From: Symsagittifera roscoffensis
Taxonomy: Eukaryota; Xenacoelomorpha; Acoela; Convolutidae
DNA length: 64,000 bases
Assembly: GCF_963678635.1 (NCBI RefSeq)
Contig: NC_087065.1
Span: 60,538,754 to 60,602,753 of the forward strand
Direction: 5' to 3'
The notes under the pieces were generated by a model, which saw only the letters and a list, made by a program, of their open reading frames with translations, did no database searches and was not told where the DNA came from. A program made the translations under genes and the position numbers. Positions 1-11,248 of this stretch are shown here, one piece after another; the first letter of the stretch is position 1, and each line of letters opens with the position of its first letter.

Positions 1-546
1 TCCCAAGTAAGACTATCCAGCCAATTAAGTTTAATAAAACCTGCAAACTTTTCAAGAAATGGCCAAATTATCCCCATTGCTGAAGATCGTTGAAGTTGAT
101 TGTGGCCAATTTATAGGCAATTCACACGCACGAGAAGTTTTATTTTGGACAAAAAAATGGCCAGCTCATCCGCACAGCAAGTTTGATTTTGGCCAATTAA
201 TGGGCCAAATTGTCCTGTAAGAAGTGTGAGTTTGCTAGTTTGACAAACAAGAGGACTTACGAGGAGTTTGGTACAAGAAAATTAGTTATTAAGCTTGAAA
301 TACAAACGTTGTCATCCCAGAGATATCCCGGTTTGTCGTAGAAAATAATGTATACACCAAAAAATTTGCGCTACCTCGAATGCAATATTAAATGGTGGTG
401 CCACAAATGCAAAATCAGCAACAAAAATTTTTTTGCTTCCTTAAAAACCCGATGTTTCAACGCAGACAAACCGTTCGTAGTAAAATGGCCTTCGTTAACT
501 TGACAACCAGAGCTTCAAAACAAAACCGAGTACAATCAATCTCCTA
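1..546. repeat. 0.55-kb direct repeat, copy 1 (cut by window start)
   Basis: This stretch is repeated in the same orientation at 2,599-3,147 at about 97-98% identity by eye. Shared sequence ends at the end of 'ctccta(a/g)cctc', after which the two copies differ completely. The spacer of about 2.05 kb holds two other repeats. The arrangement could be the LTRs of a small element or a local duplication. No TG..CA ends or primer-binding site could be fixed because the left end lies outside the window. No coding potential is seen. Confidence 0.85.
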
Positions 547-1264
547 ACCTCAAAGTCAAGCTCAAAGTCAGTTTTATGACTTTCAAAGTTCCTAAACATC
601 ATCTAAAGGCTGAAAACTGATGAAAAAACCATTTACTGGCAAACAAAGTCGCGAAATATTTCAGAACATTATTCAACTTGATAACATTGGGAATTTTGCG
701 AAAATATTCGGCTTGAAGTCCCGTCGGTTTGATGAGCAATACCCCAAAATTTTCATTACCAAAGGAAACTCAATGAACAATTTGGCAATTTTGGGCTAAA
801 AACACCCATATTTTAGTTTAAAAAAAAATAGATCGATAACTTTGAAACCTGAAACTTATGAACAAAACCACTGATCAAGAAAGAAAGTGGTGAATTTGCC
901 GTATAAATATGTTGACGACTCACGCTTTTTAAAGCGTAGCTCCGATCATTGAACTGTTTCTCGATGAAATCTTGGAATTATTGACTATATCTAGATGAGC
1001 CGAGGAGATAGTAAAAACCTACTGGAAAAATTTGGCGCCAATTCAAACAAGTAATCATTAACATTTTCTTTTGAAACAATTGGTCTCCGGTGAGCTCAGA
1101 AAACCAGTTTATTTTTCTTTTATGTTCTCCTTCGCAATACTTATTTATCTACTGAACACTAACTTCTGTTGTTTTTACATTCTGTAAAAAAATTTAAATA
1201 AATTTGTGCAAAAGCATTAGTGTTGCAGTGGAAATGCAAATACTATTTTGGCTGGCCTTTTCTC
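547..1264. other. AT-rich noncoding stretch
   Basis: There is no recognisable gene, RNA or transposon end here. The sequence is AT-rich with many A-runs and stop codons in all frames. It is the left part of the spacer between the two 0.55-kb direct repeats. Confidence 0.5.
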
Positions 1265-1702
1265 TGGCTTAAGACTTAAAACACACAAAACCAAACCTGA
1301 ATTCTCCGACTGCCTTTTAGGGTCTATGGAGCAGTAATAACATGAAAAACTTAAATGTAATAAAATAAATTTAAAAAAAACTTTCACGATTTTTTGTGAA
1401 AACATCCCCTCACACGCCATATGAAGTACAAAGTGATAGATTTTCCTCCTAATAACAATTCAATTATGATATATAAGCTTCCTTGAATCAATTGGAATGG
1501 TTTCTAAGGCGGAATAAATCTCTTTACAAAAATGATCACAGGTAAAATAGTTTTCAAATTTATGCTTAGGACAATAATAGTTTTCGAATGATAAAAAAAT
1601 ATTCCGTCAAAAATGGCTAAATGAAAAGTCGAAATTGCCTGAAGAAAAAAACCCACCCCGAGCACAAATATTTTGTTAATTTTGTTATGAAAGTCGGAAC
1701 AA
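1265..1702. repeat. Dispersed GTTCCGACT-family element, diverged copy
   Basis: This shares the framework of at least four other copies in the window: a left end near 'ctccgactgccttttaggg', an internal 'cacacgccatatgaagtac' block, and a right end with 'ccccgagcacaaatatt' running to 'aaagtcggaacaa'. In better copies the ends read GTTCCGACT and AGTCGGAAC, an imperfect terminal inverted repeat. It is noncoding and about 440 bp. It is probably a MITE-like nonautonomous transposon of unassigned superfamily; no target duplication is clear. Confidence 0.65.
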
Positions 1703-2215
1703 CAAGATTTCTCGTATCAGGGCGAGGCCCTGAATGATTCGACTGCCTATAAAGGTCTATGGAGCACTAATAAAATGAAAAAATTAATTGTATTAAAATA
1801 AATATAAAAAAATTATAAAATTTTCTTGCAAAAATCATCCCCCACACGCCATATAAAGTACTAAGTGATAGATTTCGCTCCAATAAAATCAATTATGGCA
1901 AATAAGCTTCCTTTAACCAATTTGTAACGATTTCTGAGACGGGTTAAATCTCCGCTTACGCGTTAACCGCGCGAAACATATCGCACGTTAATTGTTCCAA
2001 ATTGGCCAAAATGACATTTTTTAAACTCCTTTAACTTAGCAAAAAATAATTCAGTTGAAATATTTTTTCAAGTTTAAGCTCATAAGAATACCTTTCGAAT
2101 AATGTTTTAAAAAGCCCGTCAAAAATGGCTAGTTAAAAAGTCGAAATTTGTCTGAAGAAAAAAACCCACCCCGAGCACATTTATTCCGTTAATTTCTAAA
2201 TGAAAGTCGGAACAA
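1703..2215. repeat. Dispersed GTTCCGACT-family element, longer copy
   Basis: This follows the previous copy directly in the same orientation. The left end carries the short hairpin 'cagggcgaggccctg' and then 'gattcgactgcc'. The body includes a 'cgcgttaaccgcgcg' palindromic block that is also found near 31,870. The right end is 'gaaagtcggaacaa'. Head-to-tail adjacency of two copies is repeated at 26,768-27,234. It is noncoding. Confidence 0.7.
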
Positions 2216-2598
2216 TGACCAAAAAATAAACACTAAGTAAGTTGACTTGGCGCGGGTTGGATACCCCTCAGTCCGAACTATATACAACTAAACACAAGAG
2301 GCTGATTTGACCACACAAGACCCCATTTGACCATTTTTTACCACTTTTTTGCTTTATTTCTGTTCAAACTTCATTAAAGCTGACCGTCAAAATCAGCAAT
2401 CTGCCTCCAAGAGAATAAGCAGGTGTTTTGGCTAGCATTATTTTAGGTAGATTTTTTTTGATAGAGTAATAAACCGACATTGATAGCAAAAACGAGAATA
2501 CGAGTAAAACCTAACAGTCCATTCAACTTTATATATAGTAACGGATATTCTACACAACTGTTAGCGCCGCACAAAGAACATGATTTAGGTTTTTCTTT

Positions 2599-3147
2599 CC
2601 CAAGTAAGACTACCCAGCCAATTTAGTTTAATAAAACCTGCAAACTTTTCAAGAAATGGCCAAATTATCTCCATTGCTGAAGATCGTTGAAGTTGATTGT
2701 GGCCAATTTATAAGCAATTCACACGCACGAGAAGTTTTATTTTGGACAAAAAAATGGCCAGCTCATCCGCACAGCAAGTTTGATTTTGGCCAATTAATGG
2801 GCCAAATTGTCCTGTAAGAAGTGTGAGTTTGCTAGTTTGACAAACAAGAGGACTTACAAGGAGTTTGGTACAAGAAAATTAGTTATTAAGCTTGAAATAC
2901 AAACGTTGTCATCCCAGAGATATCCCGGTTTATCGTAGAAAATGTTGTATACACCAAAAAATTTGCGCTACCTCGAATGCAATATTAAATGGTGGTGCCA
3001 CAAATGCAAAATCAGCAACAAAAGTTTTTTTGCTTCCTTAAAAACCCGATGTTTCAACGCAGACAAACCGTTCGTAGTAAAATGGCCTTCGTTAACTTGA
3101 CAATCAGAGCTCCAAAACAAAACCGAGTACAATCAATCTCCTAGCCT
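2599..3147. repeat. 0.55-kb direct repeat, copy 2
   Basis: Second copy of 1-546, same orientation, with scattered substitutions. It starts at 'tcccaagtaagactaccc' and ends at 'tctcctagcctc'. It contains several 'ggccaatt' motifs in both orientations (for example 'ggccaattaatgggccaa'). No coding potential is seen. Confidence 0.85.
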
Positions 3148-4804
3148 CTTTAAAAAATATAAGAACGTTATATATTTTTAAAACTCTGAAAAAAATTAAG
3201 AAAATTATGCTTTAAGGGTAAATCAGATTTTTTATACGTTAGAAAATTGATTCAAGCAAGAACCCAGTATATCTTCTCAATACTCAAACTACCCATCTTT
3301 TTTGAAGTGATTCTATCTCTCGTCACAAGCTCGTGCGTTATGGGTGTCGAGCAATCCCTTTTGGAAGGCGCGTCACTTCCTCAACAGTTCTTTCCAACAA
3401 CGGGACTCAGAAATTTCCAACAACGGGAGTGATTAGTGAGAAGTTTTGAGCAAAAACTAGATGATACCCTGAGCAAACAACAGAGTAACCAAGGAGGGTT
3501 AATTAGCCGCACTGTGCCTGTTTGAGCTATGATCAAACGCGAGACGAATCACAGCTGATATTTCTAACGCAAGCGATATAGATATTTCTAACCTTTTTTT
3601 ACTAAGCCAACACACAGCTGATTACCGTCATTGTGTATTGAAGAAAACGTTGTTGACCATAAAAAGTGTTACGCTAGAGCACAATCATAAGATAACGCCA
3701 TTTGGTTACGCTTGTTGGGCAAATAGGCCCCTGACCTCAAAAAACGAACAATGTGGCAGAGCAATTTGGACGTAATTTTGGAAGCTGGAAATTTGGTGTT
3801 CTATTGCTGAGCCGGGCAGTCTACTTGAACATTACCAAATCGCCCGTATTAATAAATTGTCCGCGAACCGCAGACGGTTGTCCGCCACCTGCAGACATTA
3901 AAACCATTGTGAGCGAACTGATTTGCTTGACAGTTGAGCTCCCTTCCTTTTCTCTGTCTGTGAGGCCAAAGGATGTTTCAGAAAAAAGGTAAACAAAAGC
4001 TCGACATTTAGTTTCGTTGACTTAAAAGTAACTACATTCAAGACCAGTTGGCCGAGTGGTCGAAAACAAAGCAAACAAGTAGCTGGAGCCCCAATTGACC
4101 GTTTTTATTTTTTCCGCTCTTATTCGGTTCTGCCTTAATTGAACCTAGTCGTCAAAAGAAAAATTTGTCTCAACGCCAATCTCCAGTTAATTTTTCTATC
4201 GTGCGCCAAATTATTATACAATTTTGTAGTGAAAAATTAATGTTATGAACATGATTTATATCAGATTTTGGTTTTGCTTATGAGTTAACCACAATGAGTG
4301 TTTGTATTACCGATAACGTGTAAATCTTTCCGACTCATCAATTTTAAATATAGTTAAAGAGATTGAGCGCACAATTAAACATCTTTCAAGCTTCGCCAAT
4401 TTTTTTGTTTCATTAATTGTACGACAAAAAGTATGCATTGAAAAATATATATGTACTCAAAAAAATGAAACCACAATCTGACCTATGAGTGTGCATGGGT
4501 CGGTGAAAATGATAGCCACCTCCATTATGTAGAGCCAGAGTGAGGACAGCATCTCCCCCACTGCTCCAGTCGCCCGGGAGACGGACTGACCAATCGCTGA
4601 TCCATAGTCAGAGGCAGTATTCTGAAAGGGAACCCAGAAATGATCAAACTATACATTGCCACACTTCTTTTATTCCAGTACGATAGCCATCGTTCCCATT
4701 TAATTTTAACGCAAAGATTCAACTGGTCCGAGCTCGGGGGGGGGGGGGTGAAAATCATAAACCCCCTTCCCAAAGTCTACCAACTACCAATTTCATGACT
4801 AACC
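3148..4804. other. Noncoding stretch with a 13-G tract
   Basis: I see no recognisable gene. The open frames at 3,247-3,432, 3,753-3,992 and 4,525-4,773 (minus) are short, have no family resemblance and no consistent splice context. A run of 13 G lies at 4,736-4,748. A tRNA-like A-box ('tggccgagtgg', about 4,049) has no matching B-box or cloverleaf. Confidence 0.5.
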
Positions 4805-5035
4805 TCTCGAAAAATCCATTATAATTGATTATAACCGATTATAAGCGATTATATTGGCATAAAAAATATACGAAACATAATCCATTTTTAATGGATTATC
4901 AATCGATTATAATGGATTATATTGATATAAAAAATAATGGATTGTAACCCATTTTTAATCAATAATAATCGATTATTATCGAAATTTATTGAGACAGACC
5001 ACGAAAATGCAATATAATCGATTATTATCCATGGA
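4805..5035. repeat. Palindrome-rich AATCGATTATA block
   Basis: The block is built from degenerate repeats of 'attataa(t/c)(c/g)gattata' and 'taatcgattatt', many of them self-complementary, interleaved with 'ccatttttaatggatta' hairpins. The repeat spacing is irregular, so this is not a clean microsatellite. It can form extensive cruciform or hairpin structure. It may be the core of a foldback-type MITE; no flanking duplication was identified. Confidence 0.6.
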
Positions 5036-7153
5036 GCTCCGGTGCGGGAGATCTTAAAATTGTTTAGGAGCTTCAGTCAAGCAGCTTCCAGGGGATAGGT
5101 TGCGCTGTTATTTTCTGATTGTCTGCTCAATTCATAGCAACCAACCGGTCAAGTTATTATCAATTGACTGCAAGAACTCATAAGTGGTGCAATTTTGATA
5201 GTCCATGTAATTGCAAAATGAGTTATGGCAAGTAAACATTTCGACAAGCAAATAAAGTTCCGCACAGAAAACGTTACGATTTTTTTTTCGAAAAGAGACA
5301 AATTCAAAATAACTGATGAAATTGACATTTACGATAATCGATTTTCTCTCCTCGAGGTTCCGCTATTGAAAATTATAAGAGCTTGGTCGTACCAGTACGA
5401 ACCATGAATAAATCGACTGTCGTTTATCGTATCTGAAGTAGCTTTTGCTTAATTTACATAATATATTTTCGTTATTGTACTCTGCGACAGTGGAGAACTT
5501 CTAAACTAAATATATAGTTTTTTTTTTAAACAAACATGCACAAAAAGCTTGAAAATTTTTTCTAGGAAAAATTCCTATCTTACAACTTTCTCGTAAGAAA
5601 AGTCACTATCTAAAAGTCAGTTTTCTTATAAGAAATAGTCCCTACCCCATCTTGTAAATTTTAGATCCTAAATTTGTAAGAAGTTGTGAGATTCTTATAC
5701 AAAAGTATTTTGATAGCGACTTTTGGTCAACATTTAAACTCTCGTCTAAATTTTTGATTCCAAAACGGGTCAATTTTGTTTCATATTGATACGAGGCTTC
5801 TTTTAATATAATTTTCTCATCAATTAACAAAGTAGTTTTAGCGTAATTTTTCATTAATTAACAAAACCAAAGTGATCCATTGCTGGGGTAAGTTTTTGGT
5901 TGAGAATTTCGCAGAAAAAATTACACCATTTTAATTTTGGAATCTCTTCTGTTGTTGTCTAAACAAAACCCAATTTGAGAAGAAAAACGCATTTCAGATA
6001 TCAAATTGTGTTCGTTTTGTCCAGTTAATTTAAATCAACACTTTTAAATAAGAAATTAAACAAGGATAGCCGGTTACTGCGCAAGTAGCACAAAATTTTT
6101 CGACTATAGTCTCAACAAGCGTTTTTTTTCTCTCTAAAACTGAAGCTTAGTCTACAGTCGTGGTAAAATAGGCCAAGTGACCAAATATTTTCAAAAAAAA
6201 TGACTAGAAAAACAAAAAATCAAAACAGAAAAAAATCAACATTTTTTTCTTTTCAAACTTCTTTGCAAAAAATTATTGAACGTTTTTTGAAATTTTTTGT
6301 TCCCAGACAATTCAAACGATGATTTTTTGTTTTTACCTAATTTTTCGTGGAGAAGAAACGAAAAAAAACTAAAACATACCCAAATACAAATTTCCTCCCC
6401 ATTTTCAATGGTCGGATCAATAAGTGTTTCATTTTTAGTCTAGTTTTTTACAATGGTCATTCATAAATTAAAATGAGCACAGTTTTGATGCTCCCATTAA
6501 ATCAAAATTTTGGAAGATCCTGTTTTGCTTGGATCTGTTTTAAACTTTATCAGAGCAAACCAAGTCTTGATTTCGTTCTCAAAAGTCGGCGTGCATTTCG
6601 TTCTGAAAAAACCACATCAAATTATTTCTCAAAAACTGGCATAGACCTTGTTCTCAAAATATTTATTGCACTTATTGTTCTAACTAATTGAAAAATTGGG
6701 AGCGTATTTGAATTCGGGTGTGGTTTGTTTTTTTTCTTTTTCTTTTTTCTAAAAGTTCAACTGTACATAGAATCCGTAAATTTTACTCGGTTCCGCAAAT
6801 TGTAACCGGAACCCGCATAAATTTGCAGAATCCACTTACATTTGCGGAATCTGGAACAACTACCTTTATTTTATTGCTGCAAAAAAACTAATGAGCCCCA
6901 AAAATTTACATTACAAATATTTGTATCCGTTATCTACTGAAACTTTGTAAGTGGAATCACTTTACATTTTGAAAAGTCTTTAAAGAATTGTCTCTGGAAT
7001 CAAGAAACATAAAGACACAAAATTGTGCGCCTATCCAGTGATCAGTTTGGCCTCGTAATGTTCAATTTAGACGAGCTAAGTTATGCAACTAGTTATAACT
7101 GCACTTATTTTTTTCATCTTCTCTTGGTTTTGCATACATTTGGAAGCTTTGAA
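5036..7153. other. AT-rich noncoding stretch
   Basis: No family resemblance was found in any frame. Short open frames at 5,225-5,407 (plus), 5,642-5,854 (minus) and 6,473-6,691 (plus) are of the length expected by chance in DNA of this composition. No RNA gene or transposon termini were recognised. Confidence 0.45.
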
Positions 7154-7157
7154 GATA

Positions 7158-7218
<61 letters not shown>
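7154..7218. repeat. (TA)n microsatellite
   Basis: About 32 TA units with one G interruption near the left end. The open frame spanning 7,025-7,507 exists mainly because TA repeats read as alternating Tyr/Ile codons without stops, so it is not treated as a gene. Confidence 0.97.
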
Positions 7219-7221
<3 letters not shown>

Positions 7222-7597
7222 GTTGATAGTGGCACTTCTATGTCAATTTGAAAAAATATATATACAAAAGAAAAACTTGAAACGTATTAATTTTTGTCCT
7301 CCAGTTTTTTACAGTGTCAGTACAAATGTTATTGTGAAACATACTAATGATGCTGAAATTTTATCAATCCGTAGGCTCCCCAGATATGTTCACATGCTAG
7401 CCATGATAGAAAAAGTTTTATCTTACAGCAAAATTTCACCAAAGCGTGCAAATGGAACCTTTCATTTAACCAACGGACGAACAAATAGTACACCAAATTT
7501 ATCGTGAAATATATTTATTTATATTTAATGTGAAATATATTTAATTTATCGTGAAATATGATTATTTGTGGCACCTGATTTTGCCGAAAAAAAAACT

Positions 7598-7803
7598 GGC
7601 TCTTTTTCTATTTCCCCCATCTTACATATGCGTCAATTTTTATGTTGTAGCGAGGGTTTTTACAATTTTAAGAATAGAAAATGAAGAACAAATATGTTTG
7701 CCATAGCCTATTCAGTCCGCATACCAGTTTTTGTAACAATCCGATAATGTGAACAAAAGTTACTAGTTAAATTTTGCTAGTGGGCGGAAATGGAAAAAGC
7801 GCC
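7598..7803. mobile_element. MITE, GGCTCTTTT family, 8-bp TSD AAAAAACT
   Basis: A 206-bp noncoding element with terminal inverted repeats, 'ggctctttttctatttcccc' on the left and a diverged '...ggaaatggaaaaagcgcc' on the right. It is flanked by perfect 8-bp direct repeats AAAAAACT at 7,590-7,597 and 7,804-7,811. Eight-base target duplications fit hAT elements. The GG-starting inverted repeat would also fit Merlin-type elements. No transposase is present, so the element is nonautonomous. Confidence 0.85.
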
Positions 7804-8454
7804 AAAAAACTAAAACACACCTGAAGACAAAGATCCTTCCCATTTTCAGGGCCCAAAATTGTAATACTTCCAAATGAGTGCACTAAGGAATGATAGAAGG
7901 TCTTCAAGCGCTACAATTTTTTTCTGATTTTCAATTTTTTTTCGACTTTTTTTTTCGTATTTTTATGGCTAATGCGCGATGTTAAAATATAAAGTTTTCA
8001 TATACCATGAGTTCGCAATAATTAGTTTTTTCACCATTTTAATATCCCCTCACACTGTAATAGGGCCTTTTTGACAAGGGTATATTTTCGCATTAATTCA
8101 AAATGTCCCAAAAATCACTATTTGATGGATACTTTTTTACAAATCTATCATAGCAAAAACAGTCTTTTAAGAATTTAAAATCGACTCAGGGGGACTTGAG
8201 AAGAGACAGCCATATCAATATGAGCAACTTGAATATGAGCACCTTGAAAGTTATCTTATATGAATAAGTATGACAACCAAACGTTTTTGTTTTTGGTCTA
8301 ATTAGTCAATTTTAAGCAGTTTTTCCTTTTCTCCCATTTTTCAAAAAATCTATTTTGAAGTTGGGATCTTTTCTAGTTCCCTACTCCTTTAGGACGATAG
8401 TGAATTGAAACTTTTAAAAAATTTGTTCACACTGACATCTTTTTGTGGAGCTTA
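7804..8454. other. AT-rich DNA with degenerate MITE fragments
   Basis: No gene was seen. Isolated relatives of the GGCTCTTTTCC inverted repeat occur (for example 'ggatcttttctagttccc' near 8,363), but pairs of ends cannot be matched with confidence. Confidence 0.4.
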
Positions 8455-8668
8455 GGTCTCTTTTCCTTTTTCCTATCCCCTTTGTAAAACTTATAAAATG
8501 AAGTGTTCAAAAATTGTTCACACGGCATTTTGCATGTACAATTTAAGTTGTTCACATATTCACGCTGACACGGTTAAAAGCAGTTCATGGTATGTAAATT
8601 TCATTTTAAAAAGGCTTTTCATAAATTGATTTTCAGTAAAATCAAAGCGGGAAAGTTGGAAAAGAGCC
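8455..8668. mobile_element. MITE, GGCTCTTTT family, diverged
   Basis: The left end is 'ggtctcttttccttttt' and the right end 'gaaagttggaaaagagcc'. The internal sequence, with 'gttcacacggcattttgcatg' partly shared near 11,080 in the opposite orientation, places it in the same family. The flanks (ggagctta / cagtttag) do not match, so the target duplication has decayed or the limits are off by a few bases. Confidence 0.55.
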
Positions 8669-9255
8669 CAGTTTAGATTTTCACGAGTCATTTTAAAATT
8701 TTAAATGAGATTTCATATATCGCTTTCCACAAAAAAAATCAGGGGAAGGAACTGGAAAGGAGCCGAAAACTGTTTTACGATTTTTATGGCTAAATTTTTA
8801 TGTTGCAATGTAAAAATGAAAAAACCTGTTATCAACTGTTAGTTTGTTCATCATACAATTTTTCATTAAATTATGACAGCGTAAGAAAGTTTTTCTTCCT
8901 CCATATGCGAAAGTTTACTAGTGAGTTTTTGCATTGTTGATAGTTACTTACAGCAATTGGCAGGCAGACTAATTAGGTCCTGCGAAACATATTTAGTGTT
9001 CGTATATAACCTTGTAAAACCCCTAGTTACACCATAAAAGTGATGTTTTTGTAAGGTAAGGCAAAAGAAAAAAGAACGGAGCCGAGTTTTAGGCTAAAAG
9101 CGAGAACAGGGTATGCTTGGGCAGCGTAATAGTCGAGAGCGCTTTAAGAAAAATTTATCGCAGCTTACTGTTATTCCCGCTGTATCATATCATGTTTTGA
9201 AAAAAACTAAACGGCCTATCTCCACTCAACAACTTTTGAATTTTAAAAAAACTAC

Positions 9256-9449
9256 GGTTCTTTTCCAGTTCTCCCCCTTTCAAATTCAATTTTGAAAAAT
9301 CTATTTAACGTTGGCATAATGCAATGAAGTTTGGCGTGGTGAACAAATCGACAGTTCTGAACAGATTTGTTTTTCATACTTTACAGCGTAATAACACGTA
9401 AGACAAACATAAAACTCGGTATTTTGAAAGGGGGAACTGGAAAAAAGCC
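9256..9449. mobile_element. MITE, GGCTCTTTT family, 8-bp TSD AAAACTAC
   Basis: A 194-bp element with ends 'ggttcttttccagttctccc' and 'gggggaactggaaaaaagcc'. Perfect 8-bp direct repeats AAAACTAC lie at 9,248-9,255 and 9,450-9,457. It is noncoding and belongs to the same family as 11,794-12,009. Confidence 0.88.
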
Positions 9450-9778
9450 AAAACTACCTTTTGCATAATGCAATCATGCTTGGCACGGTGAACATAATTG
9501 TTTCTCATTTCTTGCATCGTAGCTTTACTATTAAACCACAATTACACGTAAAACGCCAACAGAAATTGAAAATTTGAAAGGTGAAGGAGTGGAAAAAGCC
9601 AGCTATACAACAAAATTGGGAGAGAAAAAGTCCTAGTCTGTCACACCGCATACAATTGAAGATAGACTATGTAAAAAAAACAAGATCAGCATTATGAAGT
9701 TTAATTTATCAAAATAAAAATTCTGTTTTACCCCTCAGTAGCCTAGTTACAAAAAATTATATCCTGCACATTGAAATT

Positions 9779-9909
9779 GGCTCTTTTCCACTCCCCCAGA
9801 AATTTCAAACGATTCAAAAATTGTTTTACGTGTTAGTATGGCCGAACTTGTGATGTTAGGATGTAAGGTTATGAAAAAAAAAGTGTGATAGGGGAAGTGT
9901 AAAAGAGCC
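9779..9909. mobile_element. MITE, GGCTCTTTT family, short derivative
   Basis: A 131-bp element with ends 'ggctcttttccactccccc' and 'ggggaagtgtaaaagagcc'. The flanking octamers ttgaaatt and ctgtaatt agree at only about five of eight positions. It is an internally deleted relative of the longer copies. Confidence 0.6.
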
Positions 9910-10021
9910 CTGTAATTTTACCATTTTAGCGAGTAATATTGTTTGATATCAAGGTAAACGGCCCCAAAAAATCACAATTTAATGGGTTAAATGGCTCTTT
10001 TCCTCTTTTTAACATCTCAGA

Positions 10022-10370
10022 TACACCCAAGAAGAGCTCTCACTTCTTTAGTTGTCCCTAGTGCTTAGCAAATTTCTTTACGGTCTCTCAGTTTGGCGCG
10101 GAACCAGATGCGACATTTTGCAGAAGATCGATTCTCTTCAAAAAAAGGCCAAAAAGTTGGGTATTTTTAAAGAATACACGCCAGTAAGACAGATTGTTCA
10201 AAAAACCGATGAAAAGCGGCTTTGTTCCATTATTTCCCAGCCACAGAATTCCTTTTTCAATACATTCGACGTCTAAGAATACTGCGACGTCTAAGAACAA
10301 AACTGAGAAAGTTTTGACTATATTTCCGAACCGTGCACTCAGAAACTACATTTACTAAATGCTTGATATT
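10022..10370 (+). pseudogene. Non-LTR reverse transcriptase C-terminal fragment
   Basis: The open frame 10,052-10,276 begins with LVLSKFLYGLSVW, then ILQKIDSLQKKAKK, then VQKTDEKRLCSII. This resembles the thumb and post-thumb region of jockey/CR1-like reverse transcriptases, where a 'skilYGlsvWg' helix is followed by 'l.kl...qkra.k' and a 'D..lf..I' segment. After the stop near 10,276 the same character may continue in another frame ('TIFPNRALRNYIY'), which implies a frameshift. No palm domain or endonuclease is present upstream, so this is a small relic. It lies between MITE copies and was probably isolated by their insertions. The assignment rests on pattern similarity only. Confidence 0.5.
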
Positions 10371-10429
10371 AAATTTCTAAAATTGGTTGTTAAAAAGCTA
10401 AAGTTGGTGGTAGTTTAAATACATTTCTT

Positions 10430-10845
10430 GGCTCTTTTTTTTTCCCCCACGTCCCACGACCATCAATTTTATGGTGTAACGAGTGGTTTTACAAGGTTAA
10501 ATATGAAGACTAAATGTGTTTGGCACATCCTTATTAGTCCGCAAGTCAATTGTCATAATGATCAGACAATGTGAACAATAACTTTACTAATAAAAAAAAT
10601 GCAGGTGAGGGAAAAAGAAAAAGGGCTCTTTTCCAGTCCCCCTTTCGAAAAACCGAGTTTTTTTTTGTTTGTTTTACGTATTATTACGGCTAAATGCATG
10701 ATGTTACGCTGTACAGTATGAAGAACAAATCTGTTCACAGTTGCCGATTGGTTCCCCACGCCAAAATTCATTGCATTATGTAACGTTGAATAAGCTTTTA
10801 AAAATTGAATTTGAAAGGGGAAACTGGAAAAGAGCCGGAAAAAGG
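10430..10845. mobile_element. MITE, GGCTCTTTT family, host copy interrupted by another
   Basis: The left end is 'ggctctttttttttccccc'. The element reaches 'gcaggtgagggaaaaagaaa', is interrupted by the nested copy at 10,624-10,836, then resumes with 'ggaaaaagggccc'. Its internal sequence (tttttatgg-type, 'gcaagtcaattgtcataatg') matches the 7,598 and 12,442 subtype. Confidence 0.6.
10624..10836. mobile_element. MITE, GGCTCTTTT family, nested copy
   Basis: A 213-bp element with ends 'ggctcttttccagtccccc' and 'ggggaaactggaaaagagcc'. The flanking octamers agaaaaag (10,616-10,623) and ggaaaaag (10,837-10,844) match at seven of eight positions. It inserted into the older copy at 10,430-10,845. Its interior is closely similar to 11,794-12,009. 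Confidence 0.8.
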
Positions 10846-10967
10846 GCCCAGTTCTTCTTCTTCTTCTTTTTCTTCTTCCCCACCTGCAAACTTTTACAAA
10901 TAAAAATTTTGTTCATATTATTTGATTGTTATGAAAGCTGGCATACGGACTAATAAGACCATGGTAA

Positions 10968-11154
10968 GGCTCTTTTCCACTTCCCCCTTTGATTTTAAAA
11001 TGACTTTTCATGTTATAAAAGGCATTAAAACGTGTCAGCGTGAACAGGTGAACAAATTTTCACAACCTTTCTTACATGCAAAATGCCGTGTGAACAATTT
11101 TGTAACAGCTTTTTTTTGAAATTTTACGAGGGGGTGGGAAACTGGAAAAGATCC
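10968..11154. mobile_element. MITE, GGCTCTTTT family, nested copy
   Basis: A 187-bp element with ends 'ggctcttttccacttccccc' and 'gtgggaaactggaaaagatcc'. The flanks catggtaa and cctggtaa match at seven of eight positions. The surrounding DNA, 'ccccacctgcaaactttta' to the left and 'gtgaggtgggggg' to the right (15 G at 11,234-11,248), is itself the interior and end of another family member, so this is a second nesting event. Confidence 0.75.
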
Positions 11155-11248
11155 CCTGGTAAACATGTTTTGTCTTCATAAGTAACCTTGTAAAACCACT
11201 CGTTGCACCATGAAATCTATGCTCGTGTGAGGTGGGGGGGGGGGGGGG

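Noticed and set aside
4045-4110. tRNA-like A-box 'tggccgagtggt' suggesting a tRNA-Ser/Leu gene or tRNA-derived SINE.
   Set aside because: No B-box (GGTTCGANTCC), no acceptor-stem pairing and no cloverleaf in the following 90 bases.
7025-7507. A 160-codon open frame.
   Set aside because: It is held open by the TA microsatellite, which reads as alternating Tyr and Ile, and has no other recognisable content.
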